A stretch of 64,000 nucleotides of DNA, from the NCBI RefSeq assembly GCF_024451105.1, contig NZ_JANGEY010000005.1, positions 186,001 through 250,000 on the forward strand, in the 5' to 3' direction. The translations under genes were made by a program, and so were the position numbers. Shown here piece by piece: positions 48,831 to 63,382 of this stretch. This DNA is from Stutzerimonas stutzeri. Lineage in GTDB: Bacteria; Pseudomonadota; Gammaproteobacteria; Pseudomonadales; Pseudomonadaceae. The notes beneath the pieces are model-generated. The model made no database searches, was not told the DNA's origin, and saw only the letters and a program-made list of their open reading frames with translations. Each line of letters starts with the position of its first letter. Position 1 is the stretch's first letter.

Positions 48831-49529
48831 TCACTCCTCGCGCAGGGTCTGGATCATGTAGTTGACGTCCACGTCGCTGCCCAGCTTGTAGGTCTTGGAC
48901 AGCGGGTTGTAGGTCAGGCCGACGATGTCCTTGATCTCCAGGCCCGCCTCGCGGCACCAGGCGCCCAGCTCGGAGGGGCGGATGAACTTGCGGAAGTCGT
49001 GGGTGCCGCGCGGCAGCAGCTTGAGCAGGTACTCGGCGCCGACGATGGCCAGCAGCCAGGCCTTGGGGTTGCGGTTGATGGTCGACAGGAACACCTGGCC
49101 GCCGGGCTTGACCAGGCGCTGGCAGGCCCTGATCACCGAGGCCGGGTCGGGAACGTGCTCGAGCATCTCCAGGCAGGTGACCACGTCGAACTGGCCGGGC
49201 AGCTCCTCGGCCAGTGCCTCGGCGGTGCTCTGCCGGTAGTCGACGCTGACCCCGGATTCCAGCTGGTGCAGGCGAGCCACGGCCAGCGGCGCCTCGCCCA
49301 TGTCGATGGCGGTGACGGTCGCGCCGCGCAGCGCCATGGCCTCGCTGAGGATGCCACCGCCGCAGCCGACGTCGAGCACGCGCTTGCCGGCCAGGCCGAC
49401 GCGCTCGTCGATCCAGTTGACCCGCAGCGGGTTGATCTCGTGCAGCGGCTTGAACTCGCTCTCGCGGTCCCACCAGCGATGGGCGAGGGCCTCGAACTTG
49501 GCGATTTCGGCGTGATCGACGTTGCTCAT
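48831..49529 (-). CDS. ubiG: 3-demethylubiquinol 3-O-methyltransferase
   Basis: The 232-residue SAM-dependent enzyme carries out both O-methylations of ubiquinone synthesis. It has [20 protein letters not shown] at the N-terminus, the SAM motif [16 protein letters not shown] and [12 protein letters not shown], with [12 protein letters not shown] further on. The length is that of the family. It lies upstream of mupP in one transcription unit. Confidence 0.96.
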   Translation of the reverse strand: MSNVDHAEIAKFEALAHRWWDRESEFKPLHEINPLRVNWIDERVGLAGKRVLDVGCGGGILSEAMALRGATVTAIDMGEAPLAVARLHQLESGVSVDYRQSTAEALAEELPGQFDVVTCLEMLEHVPDPASVIRACQRLVKPGGQVFLSTINRNPKAWLLAIVGAEYLLKLLPRGTHDFRKFIRPSELGAWCREAGLEIKDIVGLTYNPLSKTYKLGSDVDVNYMIQTLREE

Positions 49530-49612
49530 GGTGCGGATTCCGTTGCAAGGCTGGATGCGTCAGCCGTTTATCTTGCCAGTTTTTGGGCAGATTGGGGTGG
49601 GGACGGCCTTGC

Positions 49613-49675
49613 GTAGGGTGCGCCGTGCGCACCACAAGGGTGGCGCCGCGGTGCGCATGGCGCACCCTGCTCCTA
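49613..49675. repeat. Long imperfect inverted repeat GTAGGGTGCGCC...GGCGCACCCT
   Basis: AGGGTGCGCCGTGCGCACC (49615-49633) and GGTGCGCATGGCGCACCCT (49650-49668) are complementary at 18 of 19 positions, with outer GTA/TAC flanks nearby. It lies between the ubiG start and the stop codon of the mtaD-like gene, both on the minus strand, and could act as a terminator for the latter. It is a form often seen in Pseudomonas intergenic DNA. Confidence 0.7.
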
Positions 49676-50998
49676 CGCCCCGGCGATGCGCTGGCCCCAG
49701 GCGCGGGCCTTGGCGCGCAGCGCCTCCTCGTCGAAGCGGGTCAGGCGGCCGTTCTCCAGCAGCGTCTTGCCGCCGACCCAGACGTGCTTCACGCAGTCGC
49801 GGCCGCTGGCGTAGATGAGTTGCGAGACCGGGTCGTAGACCGGTTGCTGGGCCAGGCCGGAGAGGTCGAAGGCCGTCAGGTCGGCGCTCTTGCCGACCTC
49901 CAGCGAGCCGCATTCGTCGTCGATGCCCAGCGCCCGGGCACCGTTGAGGGTGGCCATGCGCAGGGCGCGGTGGGCGTCCAGCGCGGTCGCCGAGCCGGCC
50001 ACTGCCTTGGCCAGCAGGGCGGCGGTGCGGGTCTCGCCGAGCAGATCGAGGTCGTTGTTGCTGGCCGCGCCGTCGGTGCCGATCGCGACGTTGACCCCGG
50101 CCTGCCAGAGCCGCTCGACCGGGCAGAAGCCGCTGGCCAGCTTGAGGTTGGACTCCGGGCAGTGGATCACGCTGGCGTTGTGCTGGACCAGCAGGGCGAG
50201 GTCGGCGTCGTCGATCTGGGTCATGTGCACCGCCTGGAAGCGCGGACCGAGCAGGCCGAGGCGCGCCAGGCGCGCCAGCGGCCGCTCGCCGTGCTGCTCG
50301 AGGGCCTGCTGCACCTCGAAGGCGGTCTCGTGGACGTGCATGTGGATGCCGGCGTCGAGCTGCTCGGCGAGCACCCGCACGCGCTCCAGGCGTGCGTCGT
50401 CGACCGTGTAGGGGGCGTGCGGACCGAAGGCCACGCGGATGCGCGGGTGGTGGCGCAGGTCGGCGAACAGCTCGAGGCCACGGCGCAGCGCCTCGTCGGT
50501 GTCGTGGGCGCCGGGCACCGGGAAGTTGAGCACCGGGATGGTGATCTGCGCGCGCACGCCGGCACGGTGGGCGACCGCGCTGGCCACCTCGGGGAAGAAG
50601 TACATGTCGGAGAAGGCGGTGACGCCGCCCCGGAGCTGCTCGGCGACGGCCAGCTCGCTGCCGTCGCGGACGAACTCCTCGCCGACCCACTTGGCCTCGG
50701 CCGGCCAGATGTGCTCCTGCAGCCAGGTCATCAGCGGCAGATCGTCGGCCAGGCCGCGGAACAGGCTCATCGCCGCGTGGCCGTGGGCGTTGACCAGGCC
50801 GGGGGCGAGCAGCGTGCCGGGCAGCTCGCGGCGCTCGACGGCGGGCACGCCCAGCGCCTCGCTGCGCGGGGCGATCAGCGCGATGCGCCCGTCCCGGATG
50901 CCCAGCGCATGCTCGCGCAGCACCACGCCGGCCGGCTCCACCGGGACTATCCATTCGGGGAGCAGGAGCAGGTCCAGGGGGGCGGGGGTGCTGGGCAT
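49673..50998 (-). CDS. mtaD: 5-methylthioadenosine deaminase (TRZ/ATZ amidohydrolase family)
   Basis: The 441-residue amidohydrolase has the metal-binding HxH in [14 protein letters not shown], then [11 protein letters not shown], the histidine in [20 protein letters not shown] and the metal aspartate in [14 protein letters not shown]. The family deaminates 5-methylthioadenosine, S-adenosylhomocysteine or triazines. In P. aeruginosa the homologue beside mtnA was shown to convert methylthioadenosine to methylthioinosine. The head-to-head position with mtnA (125 bp between starts) supports the same role here. Confidence 0.9.
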   Translation of the reverse strand: MPSTPAPLDLLLLPEWIVPVEPAGVVLREHALGIRDGRIALIAPRSEALGVPAVERRELPGTLLAPGLVNAHGHAAMSLFRGLADDLPLMTWLQEHIWPAEAKWVGEEFVRDGSELAVAEQLRGGVTAFSDMYFFPEVASAVAHRAGVRAQITIPVLNFPVPGAHDTDEALRRGLELFADLRHHPRIRVAFGPHAPYTVDDARLERVRVLAEQLDAGIHMHVHETAFEVQQALEQHGERPLARLARLGLLGPRFQAVHMTQIDDADLALLVQHNASVIHCPESNLKLASGFCPVERLWQAGVNVAIGTDGAASNNDLDLLGETRTAALLAKAVAGSATALDAHRALRMATLNGARALGIDDECGSLEVGKSADLTAFDLSGLAQQPVYDPVSQLIYASGRDCVKHVWVGGKTLLENGRLTRFDEEALRAKARAWGQRIAGA

Positions 50999-51123
50999 GT
51001 GCGGGCTTCCGGTGCTGCGGATGAACGGTCTGCGAGTGTAGCGGCTGCGCCGCCCATCTTGAAGCGGCGCGGCGGCCGCGGCGCTATACTGCGCGGCTTT
51101 TCACGACTCGTTGAGGAATCCCC

Positions 51124-52200
<1,077 letters not shown>

Positions 52201-52231
52201 GCGAATGGCCGGCCGCGCCCGGCGCGGTGGT

Positions 52232-52275
52232 TTGTGGTAAGCTCCGGCGGTTTATATAGGCCCGCGAGCGGGCCT
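52232..52275 (+). promoter_or_regulatory. gyrA promoter with overlapping inverted repeat
   Basis: TTGTGG (52232-52237) and TATAGG (52255-52260) are 17 bp apart. AGGCCCGC (52258-52265) and GCGGGCCT (52268-52275) form a perfect inverted repeat across the end of the -10 box and the probable transcription start, 63 bp before gyrA. The GC-rich discriminator fits a supercoiling-sensitive promoter, which is inferred. Confidence 0.55.
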
Positions 52276-52337
52276 CTCGCATTGCGCGTTCGGGCTGCCC
52301 CGGCAGCCCTGCCTAGATCAAAGGAACCAGGCTTCTC

Positions 52338-55073
<2,736 letters not shown>

Positions 55074-55087
55074 AGGCCGGCGGGCAG

Positions 55088-55121
55088 GGCGGAGCCGCGC
55101 GTGGCTCCGCCGCGGTTTTTT
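55088..55121 (+). terminator. gyrA terminator
   Basis: GGCGGAGCC (55088-55096) and GGCTCCGCC (55103-55111) pair perfectly around GCGCGT. A four-base GCGG spacer then leads into six T. Confidence 0.8.
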
Positions 55122-55201
55122 CGGTGCCCCGCCGGGGCGCCGGGTGATTGACAGCGCATCGCCGTCCAAGCGGCGGTCATCGGTGAACGAGAGAGACAGA
55201 C

Positions 55202-56287
55202 GTGAGCAAGCGAGCCTTTAACTTCTGCGCCGGCCCGGCCGCGCTTCCCACCGCGGTGCTCGAGCGCGCCCAGGCCGAACTCCTCGACTGGCAGGGCAAG
55301 GGCCTGTCGGTGATGGAGATGAGCCACCGCAGCGACGAGTTCGTCGCCATCGCCGAGCAGGCCGAGCAGGACCTGCGCGACCTGCTGTGCATCCCGTCGA
55401 ACTACAGGGTGCTGTTCATGCAGGGCGGCGCCAGCCAGCAGTTCGCGCAGATCCCGCTCAACCTGCTGGCCGAGGATCGCGTCGCCGACTACGTCGAGAC
55501 CGGCATCTGGTCGAAGAAGGCCATCGAGGAGGCGCGGCGCTTCGGCACCGTCAACGTTGCCGCCAGCGCCAAGCCTTACGACTACTTCGCGATCCCCGGG
55601 CAGAACGACTGGCAGCTGACCCAGGACGCCGCCTACGTCCACTACTGCAGCAACGAGACCATCGGTGGCCTGCAGTTCGACTGGGTGCCGCAGACCGGCG
55701 ACGTGCCGCTGGTGGTCGACATGTCCTCGGACATCCTCTCGCGGCCCATCGACGTGGCGCAGTTCGGCATGATCTACGCCGGCGCGCAGAAGAACATCGG
55801 CCCGAGCGGCCTGGTGGTGGCCATCGTCCGCGAGGATCTGCTCGGCAAGGCGCGCAGCATCTGCCCGACCATGCTTGACTACAAGGTCGCCGCCGACAAC
55901 GGCTCGATGTACAACACCCCGGCGACCTTCTCCTGGTACCTGTCCGGCCTGGTGTTCGCCTGGCTCAAGGAGCAGGGCGGCGTCGAGGAGATGGAGCGGC
56001 GCAACCGCGCCAAGATGGAGCTGCTCTACGGCGCCATCGACGCCAGCGACTTCTACACCAACCCGATCGCCCGCAACGCCCGCTCGTGGATGAACGTGCC
56101 GTTCCGCCTGGCCGACGAGAAGCTCGACAAGGTCTTCCTCGCCGGCGCCGAGGAGCGTGGGCTGCTCAACCTCAAGGGCCACCGCTCGGTCGGCGGCATG
56201 CGCGCCTCGATCTACAACGCGGTGGGCATGGACGCGGTCGAGGCGCTGGTCGCCTGGATGGCCGAGTTCGAGAAGGAGCACGGCTGA
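55202..56287 (+). CDS. serC: Phosphoserine aminotransferase
   Basis: The 361-residue PLP enzyme makes phosphoserine from 3-phosphohydroxypyruvate and also serves pyridoxal phosphate synthesis. It has FNFCAGPAALP near the N-terminus, DMSSDILSRP and the PLP lysine in YAGAQKNIGPSGL. The GTG start is preceded by GAGAGA and gives the standard N-terminus. It is the first gene of the supraoperon serC-pheA-hisC-tyrA/aroA-cmk-rpsA. A TTGACA at 55148-55153 may be its -35 box, without a clear -10. Confidence 0.97.
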   Translation: MSKRAFNFCAGPAALPTAVLERAQAELLDWQGKGLSVMEMSHRSDEFVAIAEQAEQDLRDLLCIPSNYRVLFMQGGASQQFAQIPLNLLAEDRVADYVETGIWSKKAIEEARRFGTVNVAASAKPYDYFAIPGQNDWQLTQDAAYVHYCSNETIGGLQFDWVPQTGDVPLVVDMSSDILSRPIDVAQFGMIYAGAQKNIGPSGLVVAIVREDLLGKARSICPTMLDYKVAADNGSMYNTPATFSWYLSGLVFAWLKEQGGVEEMERRNRAKMELLYGAIDASDFYTNPIARNARSWMNVPFRLADEKLDKVFLAGAEERGLLNLKGHRSVGGMRASIYNAVGMDAVEALVAWMAEFEKEHG

Positions 56288-57396
56288 TGACGGATGTAAT
56301 CTCCGAGAAGGAACAGCTGCAGGCCTTGCGCCTGCGCATCGACAGCCTCGACGAGAAGATCCTCGAGCTGATCAGCGAGCGCGCGCGCTGCGCCGAGGAA
56401 GTCGCGCGGGTCAAGATGGCCTCGCTGCCGGCCGGCGAGAAGCCGGTGTTCTACCGTCCCGAGCGCGAAGCCTGGGTGCTCAAGCACATCATGGAGCTGA
56501 ACAAGGGCCCGCTGCACAACGAGGAAGTGGCGCGGCTGTTCCGCGAGATCATGTCCTCCTGCCTGGCCCTCGAGCAGCCGCTCAAGGTCGCCTATCTCGG
56601 CCCGGAAGGCACCTTCACCCAGGCCGCCGCGCTCAAGCACTTCGGCCACGCGGTGATCAGCCAGCCGATGGCGGCGATCGACGAGGTGTTCCGCGAGGTG
56701 GCCGCCGGTGCGGTCAACTTCGGCGTGGTGCCGGTGGAGAACTCCACCGAGGGCGCGGTCAACCATACCCTCGACAGCTTCCTCGAGCACGACCTGGTGA
56801 TCTGTGGCGAGGTGGAGCTGCGCATCCACCACCACCTGCTGGTCGGCGAGACCACCAAGACCGACAAGATCTCGCGCATCTACTCGCACGCCCAGTCGCT
56901 GGCGCAGTGCCGCAAGTGGCTGGACGCCCACTACCCGAACGTCGAGCGCGTCGCGGTGTCGAGCAACGCCGACGCCGCGAAAAGGGTGAAGAGCGAGTGG
57001 AACAGCGCGGCGATCGCCGGCGACATGGCGGCCCAGCTGTACGGCCTGAGCAAGCTGCACGAGAAGATCGAGGACCGCCCGGACAACTCCACGCGCTTCC
57101 TGATCATCGGCAACCAGGAAGTGCCGCCGACCGGCGACGACAAGACCTCGATCATCGTCTCCACCAACAACAAGCCGGGGGCGCTGCACGACCTGCTGGC
57201 GCCGTTCCACCAGAACGGCATCGACCTGACCCGCATCGAGACCCGTCCGTCGCGCAGCGGCAAGTGGACCTACGTGTTCTTCATCGACTTCGTCGGTCAC
57301 CAGCACGATCCGCTGGTCAGGGGTGTGCTCGAGAAGATCCGCCAGGACACCGTCGCCGTGAAGGTGCTCGGCTCCTACCCCAAGGCAGTACTGTAA
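56287..57396 (+). CDS. pheA: Chorismate mutase/prephenate dehydratase (P-protein)
   Basis: The 369-residue bifunctional enzyme makes phenylpyruvate from chorismate. An AroQ chorismate mutase domain (residues 1-95: LRLRIDSLDEKILELI, ARCAEEVARVK) is followed by the dehydratase domain with YLGPEGTFTQAA and VPVENSTEGAVNHTLD. A regulatory ACT domain at the end has GALHDLLAPFHQNGIDLTRI and ETRPSR, the phenylalanine-binding site. The ATG overlaps the serC stop codon by one base (TGATGA), so translation is probably coupled. Confidence 0.97.
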   Translation: MTDVISEKEQLQALRLRIDSLDEKILELISERARCAEEVARVKMASLPAGEKPVFYRPEREAWVLKHIMELNKGPLHNEEVARLFREIMSSCLALEQPLKVAYLGPEGTFTQAAALKHFGHAVISQPMAAIDEVFREVAAGAVNFGVVPVENSTEGAVNHTLDSFLEHDLVICGEVELRIHHHLLVGETTKTDKISRIYSHAQSLAQCRKWLDAHYPNVERVAVSSNADAAKRVKSEWNSAAIAGDMAAQLYGLSKLHEKIEDRPDNSTRFLIIGNQEVPPTGDDKTSIIVSTNNKPGALHDLLAPFHQNGIDLTRIETRPSRSGKWTYVFFIDFVGHQHDPLVRGVLEKIRQDTVAVKVLGSYPKAVL

Positions 57397-57462
57397 AACG
57401 CGTCTGCGTCGGCCCGGGTCGCCCTTGCCCCGCGGCCGGCGATCCTTGCCGGAGGCAAACCG

Positions 57463-58575
57463 ATGAGCTGTGATTTTCTCGCCCTGGCCGTGCCGGGCGT
57501 GCAGAAGCTGTCCCCCTACGTGCCGGGCAAGCCGGTCGACGAACTGGCCCGCGAGCTGAACCTCGATCCGGCCGGCATCGTCAAGCTGGCCAGCAACGAG
57601 AACCCGCTCGGCCCCTCGCCGAAGGCGCTGGAGGCGATCCGCGCCGAGCTGGGCGACATCACCCGTTATCCCGACGGCAGCGGCTATGCCCTCAAGGCCA
57701 AGCTGAGCGAGCGCTTCGGCCTGAGTCCGGCGCAGATCACCCTGGGCAACGGCTCCAACGACGTGCTCGACCTGATCGCCCGCGCCTGGCTGGCACCGGG
57801 GCTGAACGCGGTGTTCAGCCAGTACGCCTTCGCCGTCTACCCGATCTCCACCCAGGCCACCGGCGCCGAGGGCCGTGCCGTGCCGGCGAAGGACCACGGC
57901 CACGACCTGGATGCCATGCTGGCGGCCATCGACGCCAACACCCGCGTGGTGTTCGTCGCCAACCCGAACAACCCGACCGGCACCTGGTTCGGCCCGCAGG
58001 CGCTGGAGTCGTTCCTCTCCCGCGTGCCGCAGAACGTGCTGGTGGTGCTCGACGAGGCCTACATCGAGTTCGCCGAGGGTTCCGAACTGCCCAACGGCCT
58101 CGAATACCTCGCGCGCTACCCGAACCTGATCGTCACCCGCACCCTGTGCAAGGCCTACGGCCTGGCCGGCCTGCGCGTCGGCTACGCCGCCTCCTCGCCG
58201 CAGGTGGCCGACGTGCTCAACCGCGTGCGCCAGCCGTTCAACGTCAACAGCCTGGCCCTGGTCGCCGCCTGCGCCGCGCTGGACGACGCCGAGTACCTGG
58301 CCGAAGGCCGCCGGGTCAACGCCGCCGGCATGGCCCAGCTGGAGGCCGGTCTGGCCGCGCTGGATCTTGCGTGGATTCCCAGCAAGGGCAACTTCCTCGC
58401 CGTCGACTTCGGCACGGATGCCGCGCCGATCAACCAGGGCCTGCTGGAGCGCGGCGTGATCGTCCGCCCGGTGGCCGGCTACGGCATGCCGACCTTCCTG
58501 CGCGTGTCCATCGGCACCCAGGCGGAGAACGCCCGCTTCCTCGAGGCGCTCGCCCAGGTGCTCGATCGTGGCTGA
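57463..58575 (+). CDS. hisC: Histidinol-phosphate/aromatic aminotransferase, supraoperon copy
   Basis: The 370-residue fold type I PLP aminotransferase has LASNENPLGPSPKA, ANPNNPTGTWF, DEAYIEFA and the PLP lysine in RTLCKAYGLAGLRVG. In pseudomonads this copy, set between pheA and tyrA, is the broad-specificity member (hisHb/hisC2) that works in aromatic amino acid synthesis as well as on histidinol phosphate. That role is inferred from position. Its last eight bases overlap the start of the next gene. Confidence 0.94.
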   Translation: MSCDFLALAVPGVQKLSPYVPGKPVDELARELNLDPAGIVKLASNENPLGPSPKALEAIRAELGDITRYPDGSGYALKAKLSERFGLSPAQITLGNGSNDVLDLIARAWLAPGLNAVFSQYAFAVYPISTQATGAEGRAVPAKDHGHDLDAMLAAIDANTRVVFVANPNNPTGTWFGPQALESFLSRVPQNVLVVLDEAYIEFAEGSELPNGLEYLARYPNLIVTRTLCKAYGLAGLRVGYAASSPQVADVLNRVRQPFNVNSLALVAACAALDDAEYLAEGRRVNAAGMAQLEAGLAALDLAWIPSKGNFLAVDFGTDAAPINQGLLERGVIVRPVAGYGMPTFLRVSIGTQAENARFLEALAQVLDRG

Positions 58576-60799
58576 TCGCCGGCCCACGCCCCTGGTCGGT
58601 CGCCTGGTGGTGGTCGGCCTCGGCCTGATCGGCGGCTCCTTCGCCAAGGGCCTGCGCCAGCAGGGGCTGTGCCGCGAGGTGGTCGGCGTCGACCTGGACG
58701 CCGAGTCGCGCCGCTTGGCGGTGCAGCTCGGCGTGGTCGACCGCTGCGAGAGCGAGCTGGCCGCCGCCTGCGTCGGCGCCGACGCGATCATGCTGGCGGT
58801 GCCGATCATCGCCATGGAGAAGGTGCTGGCCCAGCTGGCCAGCTTCGAGCTGGGCGATGCGGTGATCACCGACGTCGGCAGCGCCAAGGGCAACGTGGTG
58901 CGCGCCGCGCGCGCCGCCTTCGGTGCGCGGGTGGCGCGCTTCGTGCCGGGCCACCCGATCGCCGGCTCGGAGAAGAGCGGCGTGGAGGCGGCCAACGGCA
59001 AGCTGTACCGCCGCCACAAGGTGATCCTCACCCCGCTGGCCGAGACCGATCCGCAGGCGCTGGCACTGGTCGATGGCCTGTGGCGCGCGCTGGACGCCGA
59101 CGTCGAGCACATGAGCGTCGAGCACCACGACGAGGTGCTCGCCGCCACCAGCCATCTGCCGCACCTCTTGGCCTTCGGCCTGGTCGACTCGCTGGCCCAC
59201 CAGAGCGAGAACCTGGAAATCTTCCGCTACGCCGCCGGCGGCTTCCGCGACTTCACCCGCATCGCCGGCAGCGATCCTTTGATGTGGCACGACATCTTCC
59301 TCGCCAACCGCGAGGCGGTGTTGCGTATCCTCGACCGCTTCCGCAGCGACCTCGACGTGCTGCGCGAGGCGATCGACCAAGGGGACGGGCATCACCTGCT
59401 GGGCGTGTTCACCCGCGCCCGCGTCGCCCGCGAGCATTTCAGCAAAATCCTGGCCCAACGGGCCTATGTGGACGCCATGCACTCCAACGACCTGATCTTC
59501 CTGGCCCAACCGGGCGGCAGCCTGAGCGGACGGATTCGCGTCCCGGGCGACAAGTCCATCTCCCACCGCTCGATCATGCTCGGCTCGCTGGCCGAGGGCA
59601 CCACCGAGGTGGAAGGCTTCCTCGAGGGCGAGGACGCCCTGGCCACCATCCAGGCCTTCCGCGACATGGGCGTGGTCATCGAGGGTCCGCACCACGGCCG
59701 CGTCACCGTGCACGGCGTCGGCCTGCACGGCCTCAAGGCGCCGGCCGGCCCGCTGTACATGGGCAACTCCGGCACCTCCATGCGCCTGCTCTCCGGCCTG
59801 CTCGCCGCGCAGCCGTTCGACACCGTGCTGACCGGCGACCCGTCGCTGTCCAAGCGGCCGATGAACCGCGTGGCCAAGCCGCTGCGCGAGATGGGTGCGG
59901 TGATCGAGACCGGTCCGGAAGGCCGTCCGCCGCTGACTATCAAGGGCGGCCAGCGCCTGACCGGCATGCACTACGACATGCCGATCGCCAGCGCCCAGGT
60001 CAAATCCTGCCTGCTGCTCGCCGGCCTCTACGCCGCCGGTGAAACTTCGGTGACCGAGCCGGCGCCGACCCGCGACCATACCGAGCGCATGCTGCGCGGC
60101 TTCGGCTATCCGGTGAGCGTCGAGGGCGCCACCGCCAAGGTTGAGAGCGGCCACCAGCTCACCGCCACCCACATCGAGGTGCCGGCGGATATCTCCTCGG
60201 CGGCCTTCTTCCTGGTCGCGGCGAGCATCGCCGAAGGCTCCGAGCTGGTCCTCGAGCACGTCGGCATCAACCCGACCCGTACCGGGGTGATCGACATCCT
60301 CAAACTGATGGGCGGCGATCTGACCCTGGAAAACCAGCGTGTGGTCGGCGGCGAGCCGGTGGCCGACATCCGCGTGCGCAGCGCCCAGCTCAAGGGCATC
60401 GAGATTCCCGAGGATCTGGTGCCGCTGGCCATCGACGAGTTCCCGGTGCTGTTCGTCGCCGCCGCCTGCGCCGAAGGGCGTACCGTACTGCGTGGCGCCG
60501 AGGAGCTGCGGGTCAAGGAGTCCGACCGCATCCAGGTGATGGCCGACGGCCTCAAGGCCTGCGGCGTCAAGGCCGAGCCGACCCCGGACGGCATCGTCAT
60601 CGACGGCGGCCCGATCGGCGGTGGCGAAGTGTGGGCGCACGGCGACCACCGCATCGCCATGTCGTTCAGCGTCGCCTCGCTGCGCGCCAGCGCGCCGATC
60701 CGCATCCACGACTGCGCCAACGTGGCTACCTCGTTCCCCAACTTCCTCGCCCTGTGCGCCGAGGTCGGGGTGCGCGTGGCCAAGGAAGGCGGGCGATGA
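58568..60799 (+). CDS. tyrA-aroA: Fused prephenate dehydrogenase / 3-phosphoshikimate 1-carboxyvinyltransferase
   Basis: The 743-residue protein joins two enzymes. Residues 1 to about 300 are TyrA (cyclohexadienyl dehydrogenase) with the NAD motif [16 protein letters not shown] and [12 protein letters not shown]. From about residue 315 on comes EPSP synthase with [30 protein letters not shown] and [13 protein letters not shown]. The first makes hydroxyphenylpyruvate (or arogenate-derived tyrosine), the second the shikimate-pathway intermediate EPSP. The fusion is typical of Pseudomonas. Translation begins at a GTG inside the end of hisC, and its stop overlaps the cmk ATG (ATGA). Confidence 0.96.
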   Translation: MADRRPTPLVGRLVVVGLGLIGGSFAKGLRQQGLCREVVGVDLDAESRRLAVQLGVVDRCESELAAACVGADAIMLAVPIIAMEKVLAQLASFELGDAVITDVGSAKGNVVRAARAAFGARVARFVPGHPIAGSEKSGVEAANGKLYRRHKVILTPLAETDPQALALVDGLWRALDADVEHMSVEHHDEVLAATSHLPHLLAFGLVDSLAHQSENLEIFRYAAGGFRDFTRIAGSDPLMWHDIFLANREAVLRILDRFRSDLDVLREAIDQGDGHHLLGVFTRARVAREHFSKILAQRAYVDAMHSNDLIFLAQPGGSLSGRIRVPGDKSISHRSIMLGSLAEGTTEVEGFLEGEDALATIQAFRDMGVVIEGPHHGRVTVHGVGLHGLKAPAGPLYMGNSGTSMRLLSGLLAAQPFDTVLTGDPSLSKRPMNRVAKPLREMGAVIETGPEGRPPLTIKGGQRLTGMHYDMPIASAQVKSCLLLAGLYAAGETSVTEPAPTRDHTERMLRGFGYPVSVEGATAKVESGHQLTATHIEVPADISSAAFFLVAASIAEGSELVLEHVGINPTRTGVIDILKLMGGDLTLENQRVVGGEPVADIRVRSAQLKGIEIPEDLVPLAIDEFPVLFVAAACAEGRTVLRGAEELRVKESDRIQVMADGLKACGVKAEPTPDGIVIDGGPIGGGEVWAHGDHRIAMSFSVASLRASAPIRIHDCANVATSFPNFLALCAEVGVRVAKEGGR

Positions 60800-61488
60800 T
60801 CGCGCTGCCCCCGGTCGTCGCCATCGACGGGCCGAGCGGCTCGGGCAAGGGTACGGTGTGCAGCCGCCTGGCCCGCCAGCTGGGCTGGCACCTGCTCGAC
60901 TCCGGCGCGCTGTACCGCCTGCTGGCGCTGGCCGCCGGCCGCCACGGCATCGCCCTGGACCACGAGGCGGCGCTGGAGACCCTGGCCGCCAACCTCGACG
61001 TGCGCTTCGTCGCCGCCGCGGAGGGGCTGCACGGCCAGCGCATCCTGCTGGAGGGCGAGGAGGTCGGCGACGAACTGCGCACCGAGCAGGCCGGCGCCGG
61101 CGCCTCGCAGGTCGCCGCGCTGCCCGGCGTGCGGACGGCGCTGCTGCAGCGCCAGCGCGATTTCCGCGTCGCGCCCGGGCTGATCGCCGACGGCCGCGAC
61201 ATGGGCACCGTGGTGTTCCCCGACGCGTCGCTGAAGATATTCCTCACCGCCAGCGCCGAGGAGCGCGCCCGCCGGCGCTACCTGCAGTTGAAGGACAAGG
61301 TGCCTGGTGCTAATCTGTCCAGTCTGCTGGAAGAGATCCGTGCGCGTGACGAGCGCGACACGCAGCGTGCTGTGGCTCCACTGAAACCGGCGTCTGACGC
61401 CATCCTGCTGGATTCCACCGAGCTCTCGATCGAGCAGGTACTGGAGCGCATCCTCGCCGAAGTCGCCGCGCGCGATCTGGCCGGATGA
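60796..61488 (+). CDS. cmk: Cytidylate kinase
   Basis: The 230-residue kinase phosphorylates CMP and dCMP. The P-loop is [18 protein letters not shown], followed by [26 protein letters not shown] and [13 protein letters not shown]. The four-base ATGA overlap with tyrA-aroA indicates coupled translation. rpsA follows after 116 bases, the common cmk-rpsA pairing. Confidence 0.96.
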   Translation: MIALPPVVAIDGPSGSGKGTVCSRLARQLGWHLLDSGALYRLLALAAGRHGIALDHEAALETLAANLDVRFVAAAEGLHGQRILLEGEEVGDELRTEQAGAGASQVAALPGVRTALLQRQRDFRVAPGLIADGRDMGTVVFPDASLKIFLTASAEERARRRYLQLKDKVPGANLSSLLEEIRARDERDTQRAVAPLKPASDAILLDSTELSIEQVLERILAEVAARDLAG

Positions 61489-61604
61489 TCCAGCGAGGCG
61501 GACGGAAACCAGTCCAATTCCTCCGCCTCTTTATGACAAACGAACCCGTGCCGGCTGGGGCGCGGATCGGGCGCATCCTGCGCCCTTGATCAACAGGTAT
61601 GAAC

Positions 61605-63281
61605 ATGAGCGAAAGCTTCGCAGAACTTTTTGAAGAAAGCCTGAAATCCCTCGACATGCAGCCGGGTGCCATCATCACCGGCATCGTGGTCGACATCGAC
61701 GGTGACTGGGTCACCGTGCATGCTGGCCTGAAGTCCGAGGGCGTCATCCCGGTCGAGCAGTTCTACAACGAGCAGGGCGAGCTGACCATCAAGGTCGGTG
61801 ACGAAGTGCACGTGGCGCTGGACGCCGTGGAAGACGGCTTCGGCGAGACCAAGCTGTCCCGCGAGAAGGCCAAGCGCGCCGAGTCCTGGCTGGTTCTGGA
61901 AGCTGCGTTCTCTGCCGAAGAAGTGGTCAAGGGCATCATCAACGGCAAGGTCAAGGGCGGCTTCACCGTTGACATCAACGGCATCCGCGCGTTCCTGCCG
62001 GGTTCGCTGGTCGACGTCCGTCCGGTGCGCGACACCACCCACCTGGAAAACAAGGAACTCGAGTTCAAGGTCATCAAGCTCGACCAGAAGCGCAACAACG
62101 TTGTCGTTTCCCGTCGCAGCGTGCTGGAAGCCGAGAACAGCGCCGAGCGCGAAGCCCTGCTGGAATCCCTGCAGGAAGGCCAGCAGGTCAAGGGTATCGT
62201 CAAGAACCTCACCGACTACGGTGCGTTCGTCGACCTGGGCGGCGTCGATGGCCTGCTGCACATCACCGACATGGCCTGGAAGCGTATCAAGCACCCGTCC
62301 GAGATCGTCAACGTCGGCGACGAGATCGAGGTCAAGGTCCTCAAGTTCGACCGCGAGCGCAACCGCGTCTCCCTGGGTCTGAAGCAGCTGGGCGAAGACC
62401 CGTGGGTCGCCATCAAGGCTCGTTACCCGGAAGGCACCCGCGTGCAGGCCCGCGTCACCAACCTGACCGACTACGGCTGCTTCGCCGAGCTGGAAGAAGG
62501 CGTCGAAGGCCTGGTGCACGTGTCCGAAATGGACTGGACCAACAAGAACATCCACCCGTCCAAGGTCGTTCAGGTCGGCGACGAAGTGGAGGTCATGGTT
62601 CTGGACATCGACGAGGAGCGTCGTCGCATCTCCCTGGGCATCAAGCAGTGCAAGCCGAACCCGTGGGAAGAGTTCTCCGGCCGCTTCAACAAGGGCGACC
62701 GCATCTCCGGCACCATCAAGTCGATCACTGATTTCGGTATCTTCATCGGCCTGGAAGGCGGCATCGACGGCCTGGTCCACCTGTCCGACATCTCCTGGAA
62801 CGAAGCCGGCGAAGAAGCCGTGCGTCGCTTCAAGAAAGGCGACGAGCTGGACACCGTGATCCTGTCCGTGGATCCGGAGCGCGAGCGCATCTCTCTGGGC
62901 ATCAAGCAGCTGGAAGACGATCCGTTCTCCAACTACGCCGCCCTGAACGAGAAAGGCTCCATCGTCCGTGGCACTGTCAAGGAAGTCGACGCCAAGGGCG
63001 CCGTCGTGACCCTGGCCAACGAAGTGGAAGGCGTGCTGAAGGCTTCCGAAATCAGCCGTGACCGCGTCGAAGACGCCCGCAACGTGCTGAAGGAAGGCGA
63101 CGAAGTCGAGGCCAAGATCATCAGCATCGACCGCAAGTCGCGCGTGATCAGCCTGTCGATCAAGTCCAAGGACGTCGACGAGGAGAAGGAAGCGATCAAG
63201 GAACTGCGCAAGCAGGACGTGAGCGCCGGCCCGACTACCATCGGCGACCTGATCAAGGCTCAGATGAGCAACCAGAACTGA
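61605..63281 (+). CDS. rpsA: 30S ribosomal protein S1
   Basis: The 558-residue protein has six S1/OB-fold repeats. The first two, degenerate ones bind S2 and the 30S, and the later ones bind mRNA (repeats such as [62 protein letters not shown] at positions about 200, 287 and 374). The N-terminus [18 protein letters not shown] is the conserved one. An ATG two codons upstream is also possible. Codon use is visibly more biased to highly used codons than in its neighbours, as expected for a highly expressed gene. It is followed by a strong terminator. Confidence 0.98.
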   Translation: MSESFAELFEESLKSLDMQPGAIITGIVVDIDGDWVTVHAGLKSEGVIPVEQFYNEQGELTIKVGDEVHVALDAVEDGFGETKLSREKAKRAESWLVLEAAFSAEEVVKGIINGKVKGGFTVDINGIRAFLPGSLVDVRPVRDTTHLENKELEFKVIKLDQKRNNVVVSRRSVLEAENSAEREALLESLQEGQQVKGIVKNLTDYGAFVDLGGVDGLLHITDMAWKRIKHPSEIVNVGDEIEVKVLKFDRERNRVSLGLKQLGEDPWVAIKARYPEGTRVQARVTNLTDYGCFAELEEGVEGLVHVSEMDWTNKNIHPSKVVQVGDEVEVMVLDIDEERRRISLGIKQCKPNPWEEFSGRFNKGDRISGTIKSITDFGIFIGLEGGIDGLVHLSDISWNEAGEEAVRRFKKGDELDTVILSVDPERERISLGIKQLEDDPFSNYAALNEKGSIVRGTVKEVDAKGAVVTLANEVEGVLKASEISRDRVEDARNVLKEGDEVEAKIISIDRKSRVISLSIKSKDVDEEKEAIKELRKQDVSAGPTTIGDLIKAQMSNQN

Positions 63282-63297
63282 GTTCTGCTTGATCGAG

Positions 63298-63326
63298 AAA
63301 AAGGGCGACTTCGGTCGCCCTTTTTT
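63298..63326 (+). terminator. rpsA terminator
   Basis: AAAAAGGGCGAC (63298-63309) and GTCGCCCTTTTT (63314-63325) pair around a TTCG loop and run into a T-tract. The A-rich left flank would also serve the livF-like gene on the other strand. Confidence 0.92.
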
Positions 63327-63382
63327 GTGCCTGCGATTCGTTGGCTGCCGCCTGCGGTGCGCCGCGTGCACCTTCTGAATCG

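Noticed and set aside
58568-60799. tyrA-aroA fusion as a new gene fusion
   Set aside because: The fusion is already known in Pseudomonas supraoperons.
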